Positions 1-10,560 of a stretch of DNA of 64,000 nt are shown in pieces. The stretch is taken from NCBI GenBank assembly GCA_039619475.1, contig CM077115.1:553744826-553808825 (forward strand), given 5' to 3'. How positions within the stretch are numbered: position 1 is the stretch's first letter; each line of letters opens with the position of its first letter. A model generated the notes under the pieces. It saw only the letters and a list, made by a program, of their open reading frames with translations. It did not search any database and had not been told where the DNA came from. Source of the stretch: Icerya purchasi. Taxonomy: Eukaryota > Arthropoda > Insecta > Hemiptera > Monophlebidae. The translations under genes were made by a program, and so were the position numbers.

Positions 1-615
1 TAAATTTAAAAAATAATAATATTTACGAAAATAGCGGTATATATAAAATAAATTGTACTGATTGTGAGAAATCATACATTGGTCAAACAGGGCGAAAAAT
101 CAATTGCAGATATAAAGAACATATAAAAGCATTTAATAATAATGAAATAGAAAAATCAACCTATGCAGAACATCTAATTAAAAATAAACATAAACCTAAT
201 TCAATAGAAAATACTGTAACCATCCTGGCCACTTATCACAAAGGTAATAATATGAACATTGCAGAAAATTATTATATAAATAAATATAAAAATAATATTT
301 TAAATGATCAAACACCTAATAATAATAATCCACTGTTTAATATAAAAATTTAACTTTTTGTCTTCTTGTTTTATTTTATATTTTATATTAATTATTAGCA
401 TTTTCAACCTATAGATTTTTATACCTGCCATGTTTATTCCTCTTTACATCTACTATATTTACACATGTATTCCCTATATTCACTTCAGTATGTTTTAAGT
501 TTCCTTTAAGTTAGTGTTAGCTGATGATGGGTTATGCCCGAAAACGTTTCTAAATAGGTATTTATCTAATTTATTGATCTATATTGTTTGTTATTAAAGT
601 TTATTTTATTATATA
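1..615 (+). mobile_element. Penelope-like element, 3' end with GIY-YIG domain (copy 1)
   Basis: An open frame runs from base 3 to the stop at 351-353 (about 116 codons, no start because the window cuts the element). It reads NNNIYENSGIYKINCTDCEK, then YIGQTGRKI and, downstream, STYAEHLIKNKH and NIAENYYINKY, ending in NPLFNIKI. GIY, YIGQTGR and AEHL...H are the conserved core of the GIY-YIG endonuclease that closes the C-terminus of Penelope-like reverse transcriptases; in that family it nicks target DNA for priming. The untranslated tail holds a hairpin-bearing motif at 521-546 and ends in AT-rich DNA near 615. The frame is closely similar to the copy at 54.2-55.1 kb on the other strand. The 3' limit is approximate. 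The RT domain lies outside the window, so activity cannot be judged. Confidence 0.88.
521..546 (+). other. Hammerhead-like hairpin motif in PLE tail
   Basis: The string CTGATGA is followed by a short GGG/CCC hairpin and then GAAAACG. CTGATGA plus GAAA is the conserved core of hammerhead ribozymes, which are known from terminal repeats of Penelope-like elements. Here the base after CTGATGA does not pair with the base before GAAA and no clear stem III is visible, so a degenerate or non-catalytic version is as likely. Copies on the same theme are at 54302-54326 (-) and 9797-9825 (+). Confidence 0.45.
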
Positions 616-1098
616 ATTATAAGAAGCGTCGTAAAATTCTTATATTGTACTTATTACCTTAACTATAGCACACAGATATGGAAAAATAAAAAGAGAAGAG
701 AAAGAAGAAAAAAAGAAAAAAAAATAATTCGTCAAATTTTGATTTGTTTCATTTCATTTCCTTTTCACTGTTGACTATGTTGGCAAGTGTAGTTCTGTAT
801 CTTTGCATTTATGCATATGCAATCAACCAGTGTTTCTATATGTGCAAGAGCATATAAATGTATAGGTGTGTATGCGTGTCTGACTGCATGTTTGTGCATT
901 TTTGTTACATATGTATCTGGAGGTGTCCGAATATTTAATTACATGTTGATTTACACTATGTAGTTATTTTGTTTAATGAATATATACCATACATTTGATA
1001 AATCTAGAAGTAGTTTTAGAAGTTTATTTGCTTTATTTGTAGTTTTTTATTACTGCTTTGTTTTAGAAATTTTTATTGTTTGTAATAGCCGTCGCTCA
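616..1098. other. Intergenic, no gene seen
   Basis: AT-rich sequence with an A/G-rich tract near 680-725. I see no reading frame, RNA gene or repeat boundary that can be supported here. Confidence 0.6.
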
Positions 1099-1710
1099 CG
1101 CAAAGGACATAGCAGGGTAAGATAGTGAAAAATGTCCCCAAACCAATCGTTATAAAAATTATACTATCGTGTCAGGCATCGGAAAATACTGTAATCCTAA
1201 AAGATTCAGGCCGCTACCCTTTAAGGGGGGCGCTCCCTAGGAGCAAAAATCTAAAATCGAGTTTTTTGACGATATCTCCAGAACCAGTTTTGGCCGATAT
1301 TATTCATGTCAAATTGAAGATATTTCAAACCCCTACAATTAAAACATATTTTCAGACTTATTCTATAAAAAAAATTCTAAAACAAACACCTCGCTGGAAA
1401 AATTATATATCATGTATTTCATGCTAAACTACCATCATGCATTTTTTCAGATTTGTAATATTTTTTAATTGTAGTGGTTTGAAATATCATCAATTTGAGC
1501 CCAACATGAATAATTTCGGCCAACTGGTTCTTAAAATATCGTCAAAAAACTCAATTTTAGATTTTGCCCCTACGGAGCCGCCCCTTAAAGGGTATCGGGC
1601 TTAAACTTTCAAGATGATAGTATTTTCCGATGCCTGACACAATGGTATAATTTTTATAACGATTGGTTTGGGGGAATTTTTCACTATCTTACCCTGCTAT
1701 GTCCCTTGCG
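1099..1710. mobile_element. Foldback element with ~265-bp inverted arms
   Basis: The sequence from 1099 to about 1365 is repeated in inverse orientation from about 1443 to 1710, with scattered substitutions and small indels. Both ends begin CGCAARGGACATAGCAGGGT. Arms are separated by only about 77 bases of unique loop. The frame at 1125-1427 lies almost wholly in the arm and resembles no protein I know, so I treat it as non-coding. This layout is that of a non-autonomous foldback or long-TIR MITE. Flanks share at most a CA dinucleotide, so the target duplication is uncertain. No second copy was noticed in the window. A hairpin transcript would be nearly fully double stranded. Confidence 0.8.
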
Positions 1711-2289
1711 CATAAATGGAATATGAACAATAATAATAAACTTGATTTGATTTGATTTGAGTTTATTATTAATATTATTATTATTATTAATAAAACTAAA
1801 ACTAAATTTCTCAATTTCTACCATACCCAACAATGAACTTTCTTGCTCTTGTTTAAACTAGAATTTACTGATTGCGATGTTCACCCCTCCGTCATGTTGA
1901 AGTTGTTCTGTTTTTTTTTTTAATATTACAGTAATGATGTCATAATTTTTTATTCTTAATGTGCGCACAACCCTACTTTGCAATATAATTTTTAAAGGCC
2001 AAAAATTTTCTTGCGCACTTTATGTTCCGGCAAGTACTTTAGCTTTTAGTTTTTGTTTAAATAAGACGTTGACTTCCCTAAAAATTTATGTTCATTTATT
2101 ATTTCTGTTTCGCCGTTTTTAATATAAAATTTGACATTTTCTTCGATAAAAATTTTGTCTTATTCAAATTCAAAGCTAAACGCATTTCCTTTCTTTTCCG
2201 CGATCTCTAGCTGTTATTATTGAACCGTTCAAACTGTCAAATACGAGAATCATTCAGTAAAATCGGGAAAAATTGAAAAATAACGCTCT
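1711..2289. other. Intergenic, no gene seen
   Basis: Contains short TTGAT repeats near 1743-1760 and a short (TTA)n patch near 1770-1790. Nothing else can be supported. Confidence 0.6.
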
Positions 2290-2910
2290 TTCGATTCAAT
2301 AGACGACTGGGAGCGTGTCTGCCAGTTTTGGAACATTTTCAAGCCCCCTGAAGATCACTTTCGGTGCTCTTATAACCCCCCCCCCCCCTGTATCAGCGGT
2401 AGAACTTCTTCGCGATAGGAAATAAAAGGAAATCAACATAGCAAGGTCCGGTGAATAGGGAGGATGAGACATAACAGTAATGTTATATTTCTTCAAGAAA
2501 TCCGACTGTAATGTACATCGTATGGCATGTTGTGTTATCGTGGCGAAAGATCCTGTTGTGCGCGATATCTGAACGTTTCTTCGGAAGTATTGACGTGAAG
2601 TTTTCAACACACTGACCTAGTATGAAGTACTGATAGTTGTTTTCGGAGGTACCTAGCGTTGCTACAGAAAAGCATCTGCATCGAAGAATGCGATTATCAT
2701 CACCTTCCTGTCCGACATCAATTAACGCACTTCCGACACGCACGCGAGGTATCTTTGTGCTTCCACGTGAACGATTTGATTCTCGTTTTTGGATAACCCT
2801 ATGTCTCGCCAACTGTAATTACCCTGTCCAAGAAGTTTTAGTTAGGTTACAACATTCTTTTCCATTCATGACATCAAGCAACGGCGTGTGTTTGCATTAA
2901 CTCTTTAGTG
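2290..2910 (-). pseudogene. Decayed mariner-like transposase
   Basis: Two overlapping minus-strand frames (2483-2812 and 2296-2610) together carry fragments in the order of a Tc1/mariner catalytic domain: RHDNTTCHT (second catalytic Asp), then FLKKYNITVMSHPPYSPDLA (third Asp region, PPYSPDLA motif), then a short tail. The string ETWV-like just upstream near 2810 may be the first-Asp region. The copy has frameshifts and lacks the usual CDFFLF string after SPDLA, so it is dead. A run of 13 C at 2376-2388 lies inside it. TIRs were not identified. It is not closely similar to the intact mariner at 5.2 kb, which suggests an older, separate family. The plus-strand frame at 2637-2900 is a shadow. 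Confidence 0.72.
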
Positions 2911-3139
2911 AGAAAATGTAACGTCCATTTAGAACTCTCTCTGTTTTAGTTTATCAAATAAAATCTTTTGAACGCTTCCTAAAAAAATGCGCGTAATATC
3001 GGCTTACTTTTCTATAAATTATTAATTTAAAAAGATTTATAAATTACAAAATGAATCTAGTTACAAAAAGGTAAAATTTTTCTATTTTTGAACATTTTTT
3101 ATTTACAGCTGAAGAATATTACGTACACATCCTATATCT

Positions 3140-3176
<37 letters not shown>

Positions 3177-3236
3177 AATAAAAACAATAACGCATAAAAC
3201 ATAATACTGAAGGAAAATTAGTAGGCTACAGAAAAG
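2911..3236. other. Intergenic with CA/TA microsatellite
   Basis: A compound (CA)n(TA)n tract lies near 3140-3176. I see no gene. Confidence 0.6.
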
Positions 3237-3960
3237 ATGTTTAAAAATAATTTTGTTATCGAATTGGAGAAGTGCGAATCTTGTAACGAATTCTACTTCG
3301 GGTGGGACAATAATAAAGAAATGTCTCCAAAAATGTTTTTTTATTACAGTAAACTTTTAAGGTGTAAAACAGAAAAAATAAGATTACCGACAAGGGAAAA
3401 TGTGGGACTAGGCATTATGACAATTTGTATTTCATAAGACCTAAAGAGGGATTAATAATAATAATATTGATAATGTTGAAGAGGAACTGTTATGAGTCAT
3501 TTACACTAGGTAACTTACCAAAGGAATTAAGAGACGAATGTAATTTGGATATATGGAAAGACAAAATAAAAATATGGTTGATTGCGTGGTGCAAAGAATG
3601 AGAAATGGATAGTCATAGGAAAGGAACAGCGATAAGACGGGTAATGGATTGAAAGAGTAAAGAATTATAAATGATGTAATGAAAAAAAAAAACTAATGTT
3701 TGGTGCTCATGTTCTAGCTGCATTACTTATGGCTTATGTGAAAATATTGTGGTACGATGTGCGATGGGTATAAATGTATTGATTTAAAAATTAGATATAT
3801 AAATAGTAAAGATAGAAGTTAAGTTCAATTAAGTAATATATATATATGTATTAGATTTAAGATGTATATGATGAATAAACGATATAATTATGTTGGGAAC
3901 CTACAGACGGGCAATTGCCTTGTGAGACCCGCAAATTATTTAAAAAACAAAAAAATTATT
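3237..3960 (+). mobile_element. CR1-like LINE, 3' terminal fragment
   Basis: A frame at 3237-3437 (66 aa, no domain recognised by itself) is followed by a frameshifted stretch whose translation reads LGNLPKELRDECNLDIWKDK and then IKIWLIAWC around 3510-3600. That is the typical last segment of CR1/jockey-type ORF2 proteins (LP.EL......FK..L..WL). The 3' untranslated part ends at about 3896-3930 with GAACCTACAGACGGGCAATT, followed by GCCTTGTG and an A-rich tail. The same end sequence occurs in reverse at 19180-19214, so both copies belong to one LINE family. The copy is 5' truncated and broken. Function in the family is reverse transcription and target-primed insertion; nothing here can be functional. 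Confidence 0.65.
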
Positions 3961-4535
3961 TTATATTTCTAATTTTATATTTAAACGTTAGATATATCAG
4001 TAAAATGACCAGAAAAGGAGAATTGTAAAAAGCATGAGTGACGCATTGATGGCAATAAATTAAATCGCTTTATTATTATTATTATTGTTATCATTGTTGT
4101 TGATAAAGTAATTACGCACCGCAGAGCGCAAGTAGTGAAAATAATTTAAAATAGTGCAATATTAATAACGTAGATTATATCGCACTTTCAAATATAATTA
4201 ACATTATTAAATGTTGCTGCAATTTAAATTTTTCGTTTTTGGTTCCCACCGGTGGTATACCATTGAATTTAAAACTATGTAAAAATGTAAAACTGGTAGC
4301 GAACTTTATTACAATATTAATTAGTTTCATTTTTCACTCGAACATAAACGACGGCTTATTTGCATAAGAACCATAAGAAAATCAGATAACATTAACATTT
4401 GTTCTGGATAAATGGAGGATATAAGCTGCACATGCAGATGAGAATAGAACTAACGGGTAATACTGAATAAAAATCTAAGCGTTATTTATTATTACATCCG
4501 AATATTTCATTAGTGTAAATAATTTCGTTGAGTCT

Positions 4536-4581
<46 letters not shown>

Positions 4582-5211
4582 TAATGAAATTGCGAATGCC
4601 ATCATATTATACAATTACCGTATACTTCAATGCGGAATAACAACGGTTCATATTACCGATGGTTCCAAAAATGGCGAAACCGTGATTTTTTACTCGATTT
4701 CTCTCTTCATCTACATATATATGTACATAAATAGGCGAAGACAAAACAGTTCGGTACCTTTCCCCCCCCCCCGGCTTATTATTAACCGATTTTCTTTTTT
4801 TACTTTTTGTTTAGCAGCTATTGTGACGATCTTTAGTGTTATCAGTACGCAAAATTTTGGTAACAGTTATTTTTTTTCTCCTCTATTTAAATATAAAGTT
4901 AATACAAAAAATGAAAAAATAAACCGCTGTAGCCAGTAAATCTGTTTTTATTAAATTTTTCTTAATAATCATCATTATTGGATTTTTTACAGTGCATTAA
5001 GTCTTAAGGTGTCATTTAATATCAATGAATGAGGGTTTTTATATTGTGATTTACCGTTATTTTATTGAATTTATTTTTTTCTTCAGTTATAATGGTACTT
5101 TTGTGTATTGAAAATACATATAAAAGTGTACGTTCTCAGGTATACACACAATGAATGAATGTATAAGATCAGAAAAAAATTTTTTGGAAATATGCAAATT
5201 CATATAATATA
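3961..5211. other. Intergenic, simple repeats only
   Basis: Holds a short (TTA)n patch near 4070, a long (TA)n tract at about 4540-4577 and an 11-base C run at 4762-4772. The 85-codon frame at 4682-4939 is low-complexity and has no recognisable domain. No gene supported. Confidence 0.55.
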
Positions 5212-5213
5212 TA

Positions 5214-6531
5214 CACCCTGTCAAGAAAGTATCGGGAATTGTCAATTTAAATCTCCCGGGTAATAGCTAGGCAGATAATTTTTTTTTCCAGGTTGGTACA
5301 ACTGTTTTGTATTATGATGCCTATTTTTAGCGCGATCTGTCAACCAGTGTGTTTACAGCAGCTGTTAAAATCAGTCGACCTTGAAGTGTTTTGTCGAAGT
5401 TTTACAATGAGTGAAAATATTGAACAACGTACTTGTGTTAAATTCTGTGTTTCGAACGAAATTTCTTGTGCCGATACACTGAAAATGTTACAGAAGGCTT
5501 TTGGTGAATCTGCTTTATCAAAAACGCGGGTTTACGAGTGGTACAGAGCGTTCAAGGATGGTCGGGAGACGGTCGAAGACATGCCTCGCTCTGGACGGCC
5601 TTCAACGAGTGTGACCGATGATAACGTCGATAAAATCAAGGAAATCGTTGCTGAAAATTGTCATGTGAGCTTGAGAGAGATGGCTCATGGATTGGGCATG
5701 TCACACGAGAGCGTACGTACGATTGTGCACGAAAAATTGGGTATGCAACGCGTTGCGGCTCGGCTTGTTCCGAAAGACCTGAATTTCTTTCAAAAAAAGT
5801 ACCGAGAACAGGTAGCTGCAGACATGCTGGATCGAGCCAATTTGGATCCTACCTTCTTGGAAAAGATAATTACTGGTGACGAGACATGGGTGTACGAGTA
5901 CGACACGCTTACGAACCAGCAATCGTCCGAATGGCGGCCAATTGGCGCGCCAAAGCCGAAAAAACCTCGCCAAAGCCGATCGAAAGTGAAGATCATGTTG
6001 ATTGTTTTCTTCGATATTCGAGGCGTGGTACACTATGAATATGTGCCAGCCGGACAGACAGTCACCAAAGAGTTTTACTTAAGTGTTTTGAGACGTTTGA
6101 GAGAGGCTATCCGTCGTAAACGTAACGATTTGTGGGTCGACAATTCTTGGATTCTCCATCACGATAATGCGCCGTCTCACAAAGCCATAATTGTGAATGA
6201 GTTTTTGGCCAAACACTCGGTAAATATCATCGAACAACCGCCGTATTCACCAGATTTAGCACCCTGCGACTTCTTCCTATTCTCAAAACTCAAATTTCCG
6301 CTACGGGGAATGCGCTTCGAATCGATTGATGACATCAAGACGAATGCGACGCGAGAGCTAAAGGCCATCCCGGAAACCGCCTATCAGAAGTGCTTTGCCG
6401 AGTGGAAAAAGCGTTGGCATATGTGCATCGCTTCGAATGGATGTTATTTTGAAGGTGACAAAATAAATTTGGATGAAAATTAAAAATTGTTCGTTTTATT
6501 TAACAATTCCCGATACTTTCTTGACAGGGTG
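5214..6531 (+). mobile_element. Full-length mariner transposon
   Basis: The element is 1318 bp long. Its first and last 29 bases are perfect inverted repeats beginning CACCCTGTCAAGAAAGTATC, and it is flanked by TA on both sides (5212-5213 and 6532-6533), the target duplication expected for mariner. It encloses one uninterrupted transposase gene. Length, TIR size and TA duplication all match the IS630/Tc1/mariner superfamily. Perfect TIRs plus an open frame indicate a young insertion. It inserted next to an I-like LINE fragment that starts about 70 bp downstream. Confidence 0.97.
5407..6483 (+). CDS. Mariner transposase, intact DD34D
   Basis: Cut-and-paste transposase acting in the nucleus on its own TIRs. 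I chose the ATG at 5407 (MSENIEQR), giving 358 aa, close to the usual 345-350; the frame is open back to an ATG at 5293, but those 38 extra residues do not look like mariner. Residues about 1-110 form the paired-type helix-turn-helix DNA-binding region (KTRVYEWYRAFKDGR, SGRPSTS, SLREMAHGLGMSHESVRTIV). The linker motif usually written WVPHEL is RLVPKDL here. Catalytic Asp are D158 (TGDETWVYEYD), D253 (HHDNAPSH) and D288 (YSPDLAPCDFFLF); 34 residues separate the last two, as expected for mariner. No frameshift or stop is present. GC content is visibly higher than in the surroundings, consistent with recent arrival. Subfamily not assigned. Confidence 0.96.
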   Translation: MSENIEQRTCVKFCVSNEISCADTLKMLQKAFGESALSKTRVYEWYRAFKDGRETVEDMPRSGRPSTSVTDDNVDKIKEIVAENCHVSLREMAHGLGMSHESVRTIVHEKLGMQRVAARLVPKDLNFFQKKYREQVAADMLDRANLDPTFLEKIITGDETWVYEYDTLTNQQSSEWRPIGAPKPKKPRQSRSKVKIMLIVFFDIRGVVHYEYVPAGQTVTKEFYLSVLRRLREAIRRKRNDLWVDNSWILHHDNAPSHKAIIVNEFLAKHSVNIIEQPPYSPDLAPCDFFLFSKLKFPLRGMRFESIDDIKTNATRELKAIPETAYQKCFAEWKKRWHMCIASNGCYFEGDKINLDEN

Positions 6532-6599
6532 TATGTTTTGTTCAAATTTGTAATAAAGTGCATGTCAAACGTTAAGAATCCACAACAGACAAGATTGCT

Positions 6600-7972
6600 A
6601 GTCAGCAAAGGATGAACGCATGTAATAAAATCGCCCACCGCTGCAATTCTTTCCGAAACCAATGTGGTTCTTCGATAATGTATATTCGCCGATCTGATCT
6701 TGGTTTTTTGATAAAGCCACTTCCTATTTCCTTATTCGATATTATTAACTCTTATATTTCCATATTACACAACTGGGGCGCTTCTCTCCTAGGAAAATCC
6801 CTATTCTTTCTCATATATCTAAATGACTTAATCAATTCGCTCCTTACGTTTTCTCTTCGAACATTATTTCACACTTAATCTTTCCAATTTTCTGCATCTT
6901 CCTAAGATATACTGCCTTTCTGCCTTTCATAAGAACCTGCCGCAATTCACGTAGTCCGACAAGAATATAACTCGTGTGTCATTCAATACTCATTTCCTTT
7001 CTACACTGTTATCATTACCGATGGCTCCAGAACAACGGCCGGTACGGAAGCTGCCTTCTTGGTGGTCCCATCACTCAACTATTTAGAAATCTTATAAACT
7101 GTCTTCCTCCTTCTGCGCTCCATATTTACCGCGGAGTCCACAACTATCCTTCGTGTTATTCAATAACTTCCACTAGTGGTATTTAATTAAATTACTGATA
7201 GTGTCGAATTCTAAAAGTGTGCTACTGTCTATCGCCTCTTCTCTTCCTGGTCATTTCCCTTCGACTTCATAATTCTCCTGATTCGGTCTCTTGTCACTAA
7301 ATTGTCTAGCGCTCGTTCCATACAAATCGGGGTTTCTTATGGTGCGCCAGTTACATTGCCATTGAGAGTAATGAATTGGCTGATTCATTAGCTCGATCTG
7401 CCGTTCAGACTGGGGTCAATTTCTATCTACATTTTCTTCTTGTAATCTTAACGTTCTTTCTAGAACTTGACATCGTAGACGATGACACGATATCTATTCC
7501 CTTTTATTCTCTAATCCCGAATCCTTTTATCTTAATAACCAAACTCCCTCCATATCCTTGGTACTATGACTTCCCTCCACTTTCGCGCTTTCTTATCTCT
7601 TCTATCTGCAGGCTTCGCCTTGACTATAGTCGACTTGCTGCATCCTCTTTTCGTTTTTCTGTGTTCTTTGCTCCATTTTGTTCTTTCCATCCGGATTATT
7701 CTGATTTACTTTGCAATACAAATCACATCGTCTTCGAATGCGCGTGTCTATATATCTTATAGACAACTCCTGAATCTTGGTTTGCCTACTCTCGATATAG
7801 TGCTTTGTTTATTCTTTCTCTTCCTTCCCCGGCGATCATTCCTATTATAGCGTTTTTTATCGCTTCCATCTTTGACAGTATAATTCGTTTCTCCCTCTGC
7901 CTCACTAACATAATCTAACGCTAGGTAATGCCCTAGGCTGGCGAGCACAAAAAAAAAAAAAAAAAAAAAAAA
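6600..7972 (+). mobile_element. I-like LINE fragment: RT end, RNase H, C-terminus, poly-A
   Basis: Pieces lie in the order of an I-clade ORF2, with frameshifts between them. Around 6775-6840 FFLIYLNDLI resembles the RT stretch after PQGS. Around 7013-7045 ITDGSRTTAGTEAA is the RNase H start with its first Asp. Around 7118-7160 RSIFTAESTTILRVI carries the catalytic Glu. Around 7370-7400 NELADSLARSAVQTG carries the last Asp. The tail around 7700-7740 reads LCNTNHIVFECA, the C..H..C element of the C-terminal zinc knuckle. A poly-A run at 7950-7974 marks the 3' end. It is 5' truncated and dead. Related tails occur at 16.8, 30.0, 33.6, 38.2, 42.0 and 49.2 kb. Confidence 0.78.
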
Positions 7973-9035
7973 AATGTGCTTTTAAAATCTCCAAAATAAC
8001 CTAAATCTAAAACAGAAAGTTCATTACCAGTAAATTGGAACACGGTTTTTTTCTTAGTCTGGAGACGACGGATCTTGCAGTCGGTTCTTAGGGGTCCCCA
8101 GACGCGCTAATTTACCTTGTTTGATAGCGGTCGCCTAATCCGAATTGCTTGTATTATTCCTAAAAATTGCTCCACCTCTTACTGCTAAAACCGGTACACA
8201 ATGTTACTTTGCTATTTCTTCCGTTCCTCTCACGTTCTAGGATCGGTCGGAGTAACGTCGCGAAATGTTTGTACATTCGGCAGAGAAACCGTTTTAAATA
8301 AATATTTATTTAAACAATTAGCGAAGTATTTGCAAAATTACACTAGAGTAAAGCGAATGGTCATCGTTTAAATACCCGCATTCGGTGGCGACCTTTCGTG
8401 TTTATTTCTTCTTCGTTTGAACTTCCCGCTGTACGATGCGGAAATAGGAAAAAAAAAAAAAAAAAATCGAAAATTGAAAAAGAAAAAAGACGAACCCAAA
8501 TTACCCAAACAGCCGTGACTAATAAACACCCGCATTTTTAACTCTTTTGTTCTTCGCACGTCTTCATTTTAACTGATCAGGCGACGATGTAATTCAATTG
8601 AAGCCAAGCTGAAAGTTGTAGCAGCGAATAAGTTCAAATCGCCAGCGAAGGGGAGAGGGTGCTGATTATATAATGTGCCTTGCTAAAATCGGGTTTATTC
8701 AATTATCGGGGCGATAAAATTCTGCTATCGTTAACGAGCTCTAGTCGTCTAGTCGCACTGAAGACTACTACAGTCGATGATTTTTACAAGTAGTGATTTT
8801 TCAACGGCTATCCGTGCGACTAGACAGACACGTCATTATTTTTGCAACCATGTTCTTCTGAAAGGGAAAACGTGGAATGCTCCAACTATGTGAATGCAGG
8901 AGGCTGTTTTATTTATTCCTTTTTTATTTGTTTATATTTTCACTCCCATTACTTAAAGACTGGACATGCTGCTAACTCTTTTTTGGGAAATTGAAGCAAT
9001 TTATAGGAAAATTTTAGTGTGTAATTCGTACTACC
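7973..9035. other. Intergenic with a perfect 12-bp hairpin
   Basis: No gene seen. A perfect inverted repeat GTCTAGTCGCAC lies at 8747-8758 and 8814-8825 with a 55-base loop. An A-rich run is at 8450-8466. CpG is somewhat more frequent around 8560-8830 than in the surroundings. Confidence 0.5.
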
Positions 9036-9352
9036 TAATAGCAAACAAACCGAAGCGATAAATAGACCATATTTGTCCTCAGAAACCTTCGGCTGGAAAA
9101 ATGAAAATTCACAAAAAATGTTATGAACAAATTATGACAACACGAACATGAAATCGACGGTGTTGCGAAGGAAAATCAATGCTAAGAAAAAAATTATAAA
9201 GGAAAATTTGAAAGAAAAAAGATGTTCACGTCACATTTATACAAAAAACGCAGAAAACCAAAAATAAATCAAGATAAAATCAGAGAAATATAGTAAAGAC
9301 GTTATAAAAACACCGGTAAATATATTTTATTTATCGCTTTGTTTGCTATTAG

Positions 9353-9383
<31 letters not shown>

Positions 9384-9850
9384 ATATTTAAAATAATTAT
9401 TCTAACAAATTCACTACCATCTTTAATTATGCCGGGACGGCAGCTTATACATTTCCTTCGGATTTTCCTGTCTCCATCTTTATTATAATCACGTTGCGGT
9501 CGACTATTTCCTCTTTTTGATCAGTTTTTTTTTTACTAGTATTTTTATAACTCCTTTTGTGCATTTAGCGCTGGTTTTACTTTTGGTTTTCTGTGTTTCT
9601 TTTGTATAAACATGACGTGCAATCTCCTTTTCTTCTTTCAGATTTTCTTTCCTAATTTTGCTACGGTCCGTCTAATAAATAATTTTTAGTGTGATTTTGC
9701 TTTTACTTCACGACATTTCATGTTCGCATTCCGCAATTTTTACAATTTGTTCGCTACATTTATTCGCCGCTGTGCTCGTGTTGTAATTGCTATTTTTTCA
9801 GCTGAAGATGGGGGCTTTTCCCGAAAAAGCTTTTTGGAGTTAAATGTTTA
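9036..9850. repeat. Nested inverted repeat, candidate PLE terminal-repeat pair
   Basis: The segment about 9080-9310 is found again, diverged and inverted, at about 9535-9815 (for example CGAACATGAAAT near 9142 against ATTTCATGTTCG near 9716). The right arm ends in the hairpin motif at 9797-9825 (CTGAAGATGGG...CCCGAAAAAGC), the same theme as in the PLE tails. A second, shorter inverted pair joins 9036-9063 to 9327-9352 (CTAATAGCAAACAAA). Between the arms is a (TA)n tract at 9357-9382 and unique DNA. The layout resembles the inverted repeat-body-repeat structure of the PLE at 26.7 kb, but no protein remnant is visible, so the assignment is an inference. The 82-codon frame at 9720-9968 has no recognisable domain. 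Confidence 0.5.
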
Positions 9851-10397
9851 TGTTAATTATTTATCTTTGGTTTTCGTTTGCTATAAATGTATAGAGGACT
9901 GGAGACTCATGAAAACTAAGGAATTCCGCGAACAACTGCACCGGATGTTCCTCGCGTCGTACGGATAATATATAGAAAGCGGAGGATGTACTAAGAATTC
10001 CTTTCTCGGGGACGACGTGTATTAATCGGAATTCTGACTGTTGCTGGCAATGACTTGTGTAGTTGCAAAACGACGTTAATAAGCAGCTCGTTTGGAGTAG
10101 TTCGATAGACGAGCCGTGAAAAGGTCCTAAAGAAAAGAGCTAAGGGTTTTTATGTGCGAAATCTCTGCGATTTTAATTATCACGGAGACCTGATATCGAT
10201 TAGGGGATTAAGAAAATTTTGCTTGATTAATTGAACCGACCTTTGTGGAGCTGAAATGTGTACCGGTAAAAGCTGGCTGCGCGAGTAGCAACGACTAAGA
10301 TGGATCGACAAAACTAAAAAGCCAACGGGGAGGATGGGCTTTTCGCGGTTTCTGAGAAATGATTTTAATGATTTTTTCGGACTATGTACAGATTACT
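9851..10397. other. Intergenic, nothing recognised
   Basis: Moderate GC sequence without a recognisable frame or RNA gene. Confidence 0.5.
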
Positions 10398-10560
10398 TTG
10401 AAGTCAGTAAAAGTAAAGTAAGTCTAATACCCTTAACAAGGCGTGTCGGGGGGATTGTGAAGTTAAGCTTCACAATGGCCAATAGATCGGAAGAAAATAT
10501 TGGCGCCAGTTCTTTTCTCTCGGCCGCCTTTATTTTACAAAATTTCTTTGTTACCTAATT
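10398..10560 (+). repeat. Dispersed repeat with 5S-box-like string, copy 1
   Basis: A block reading TGAAGTTAAGCTTCACA, then about 40 bases later GCGCCAGTTCTTTTCTC and CCGCCTTTATTTT, is repeated in diverged form at about 53390-53550 in the same orientation. GAAGTTAAGC also occurs in 5S ribosomal RNA, so a 5S-derived SINE is possible. The rest of the 5S sequence is not convincingly present, so I only claim a dispersed repeat. Confidence 0.4.

Noticed and set aside
1125..1427. 100-aa plus frame considered as a gene
   Set aside because: Falls almost entirely inside an inverted repeat arm and resembles no protein.
2637..2900. 87-codon plus frame
   Set aside because: Antisense shadow of the decayed mariner-like transposase.
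5701..6033. 110-codon minus frame within the mariner
   Set aside because: Antisense shadow of the transposase gene.
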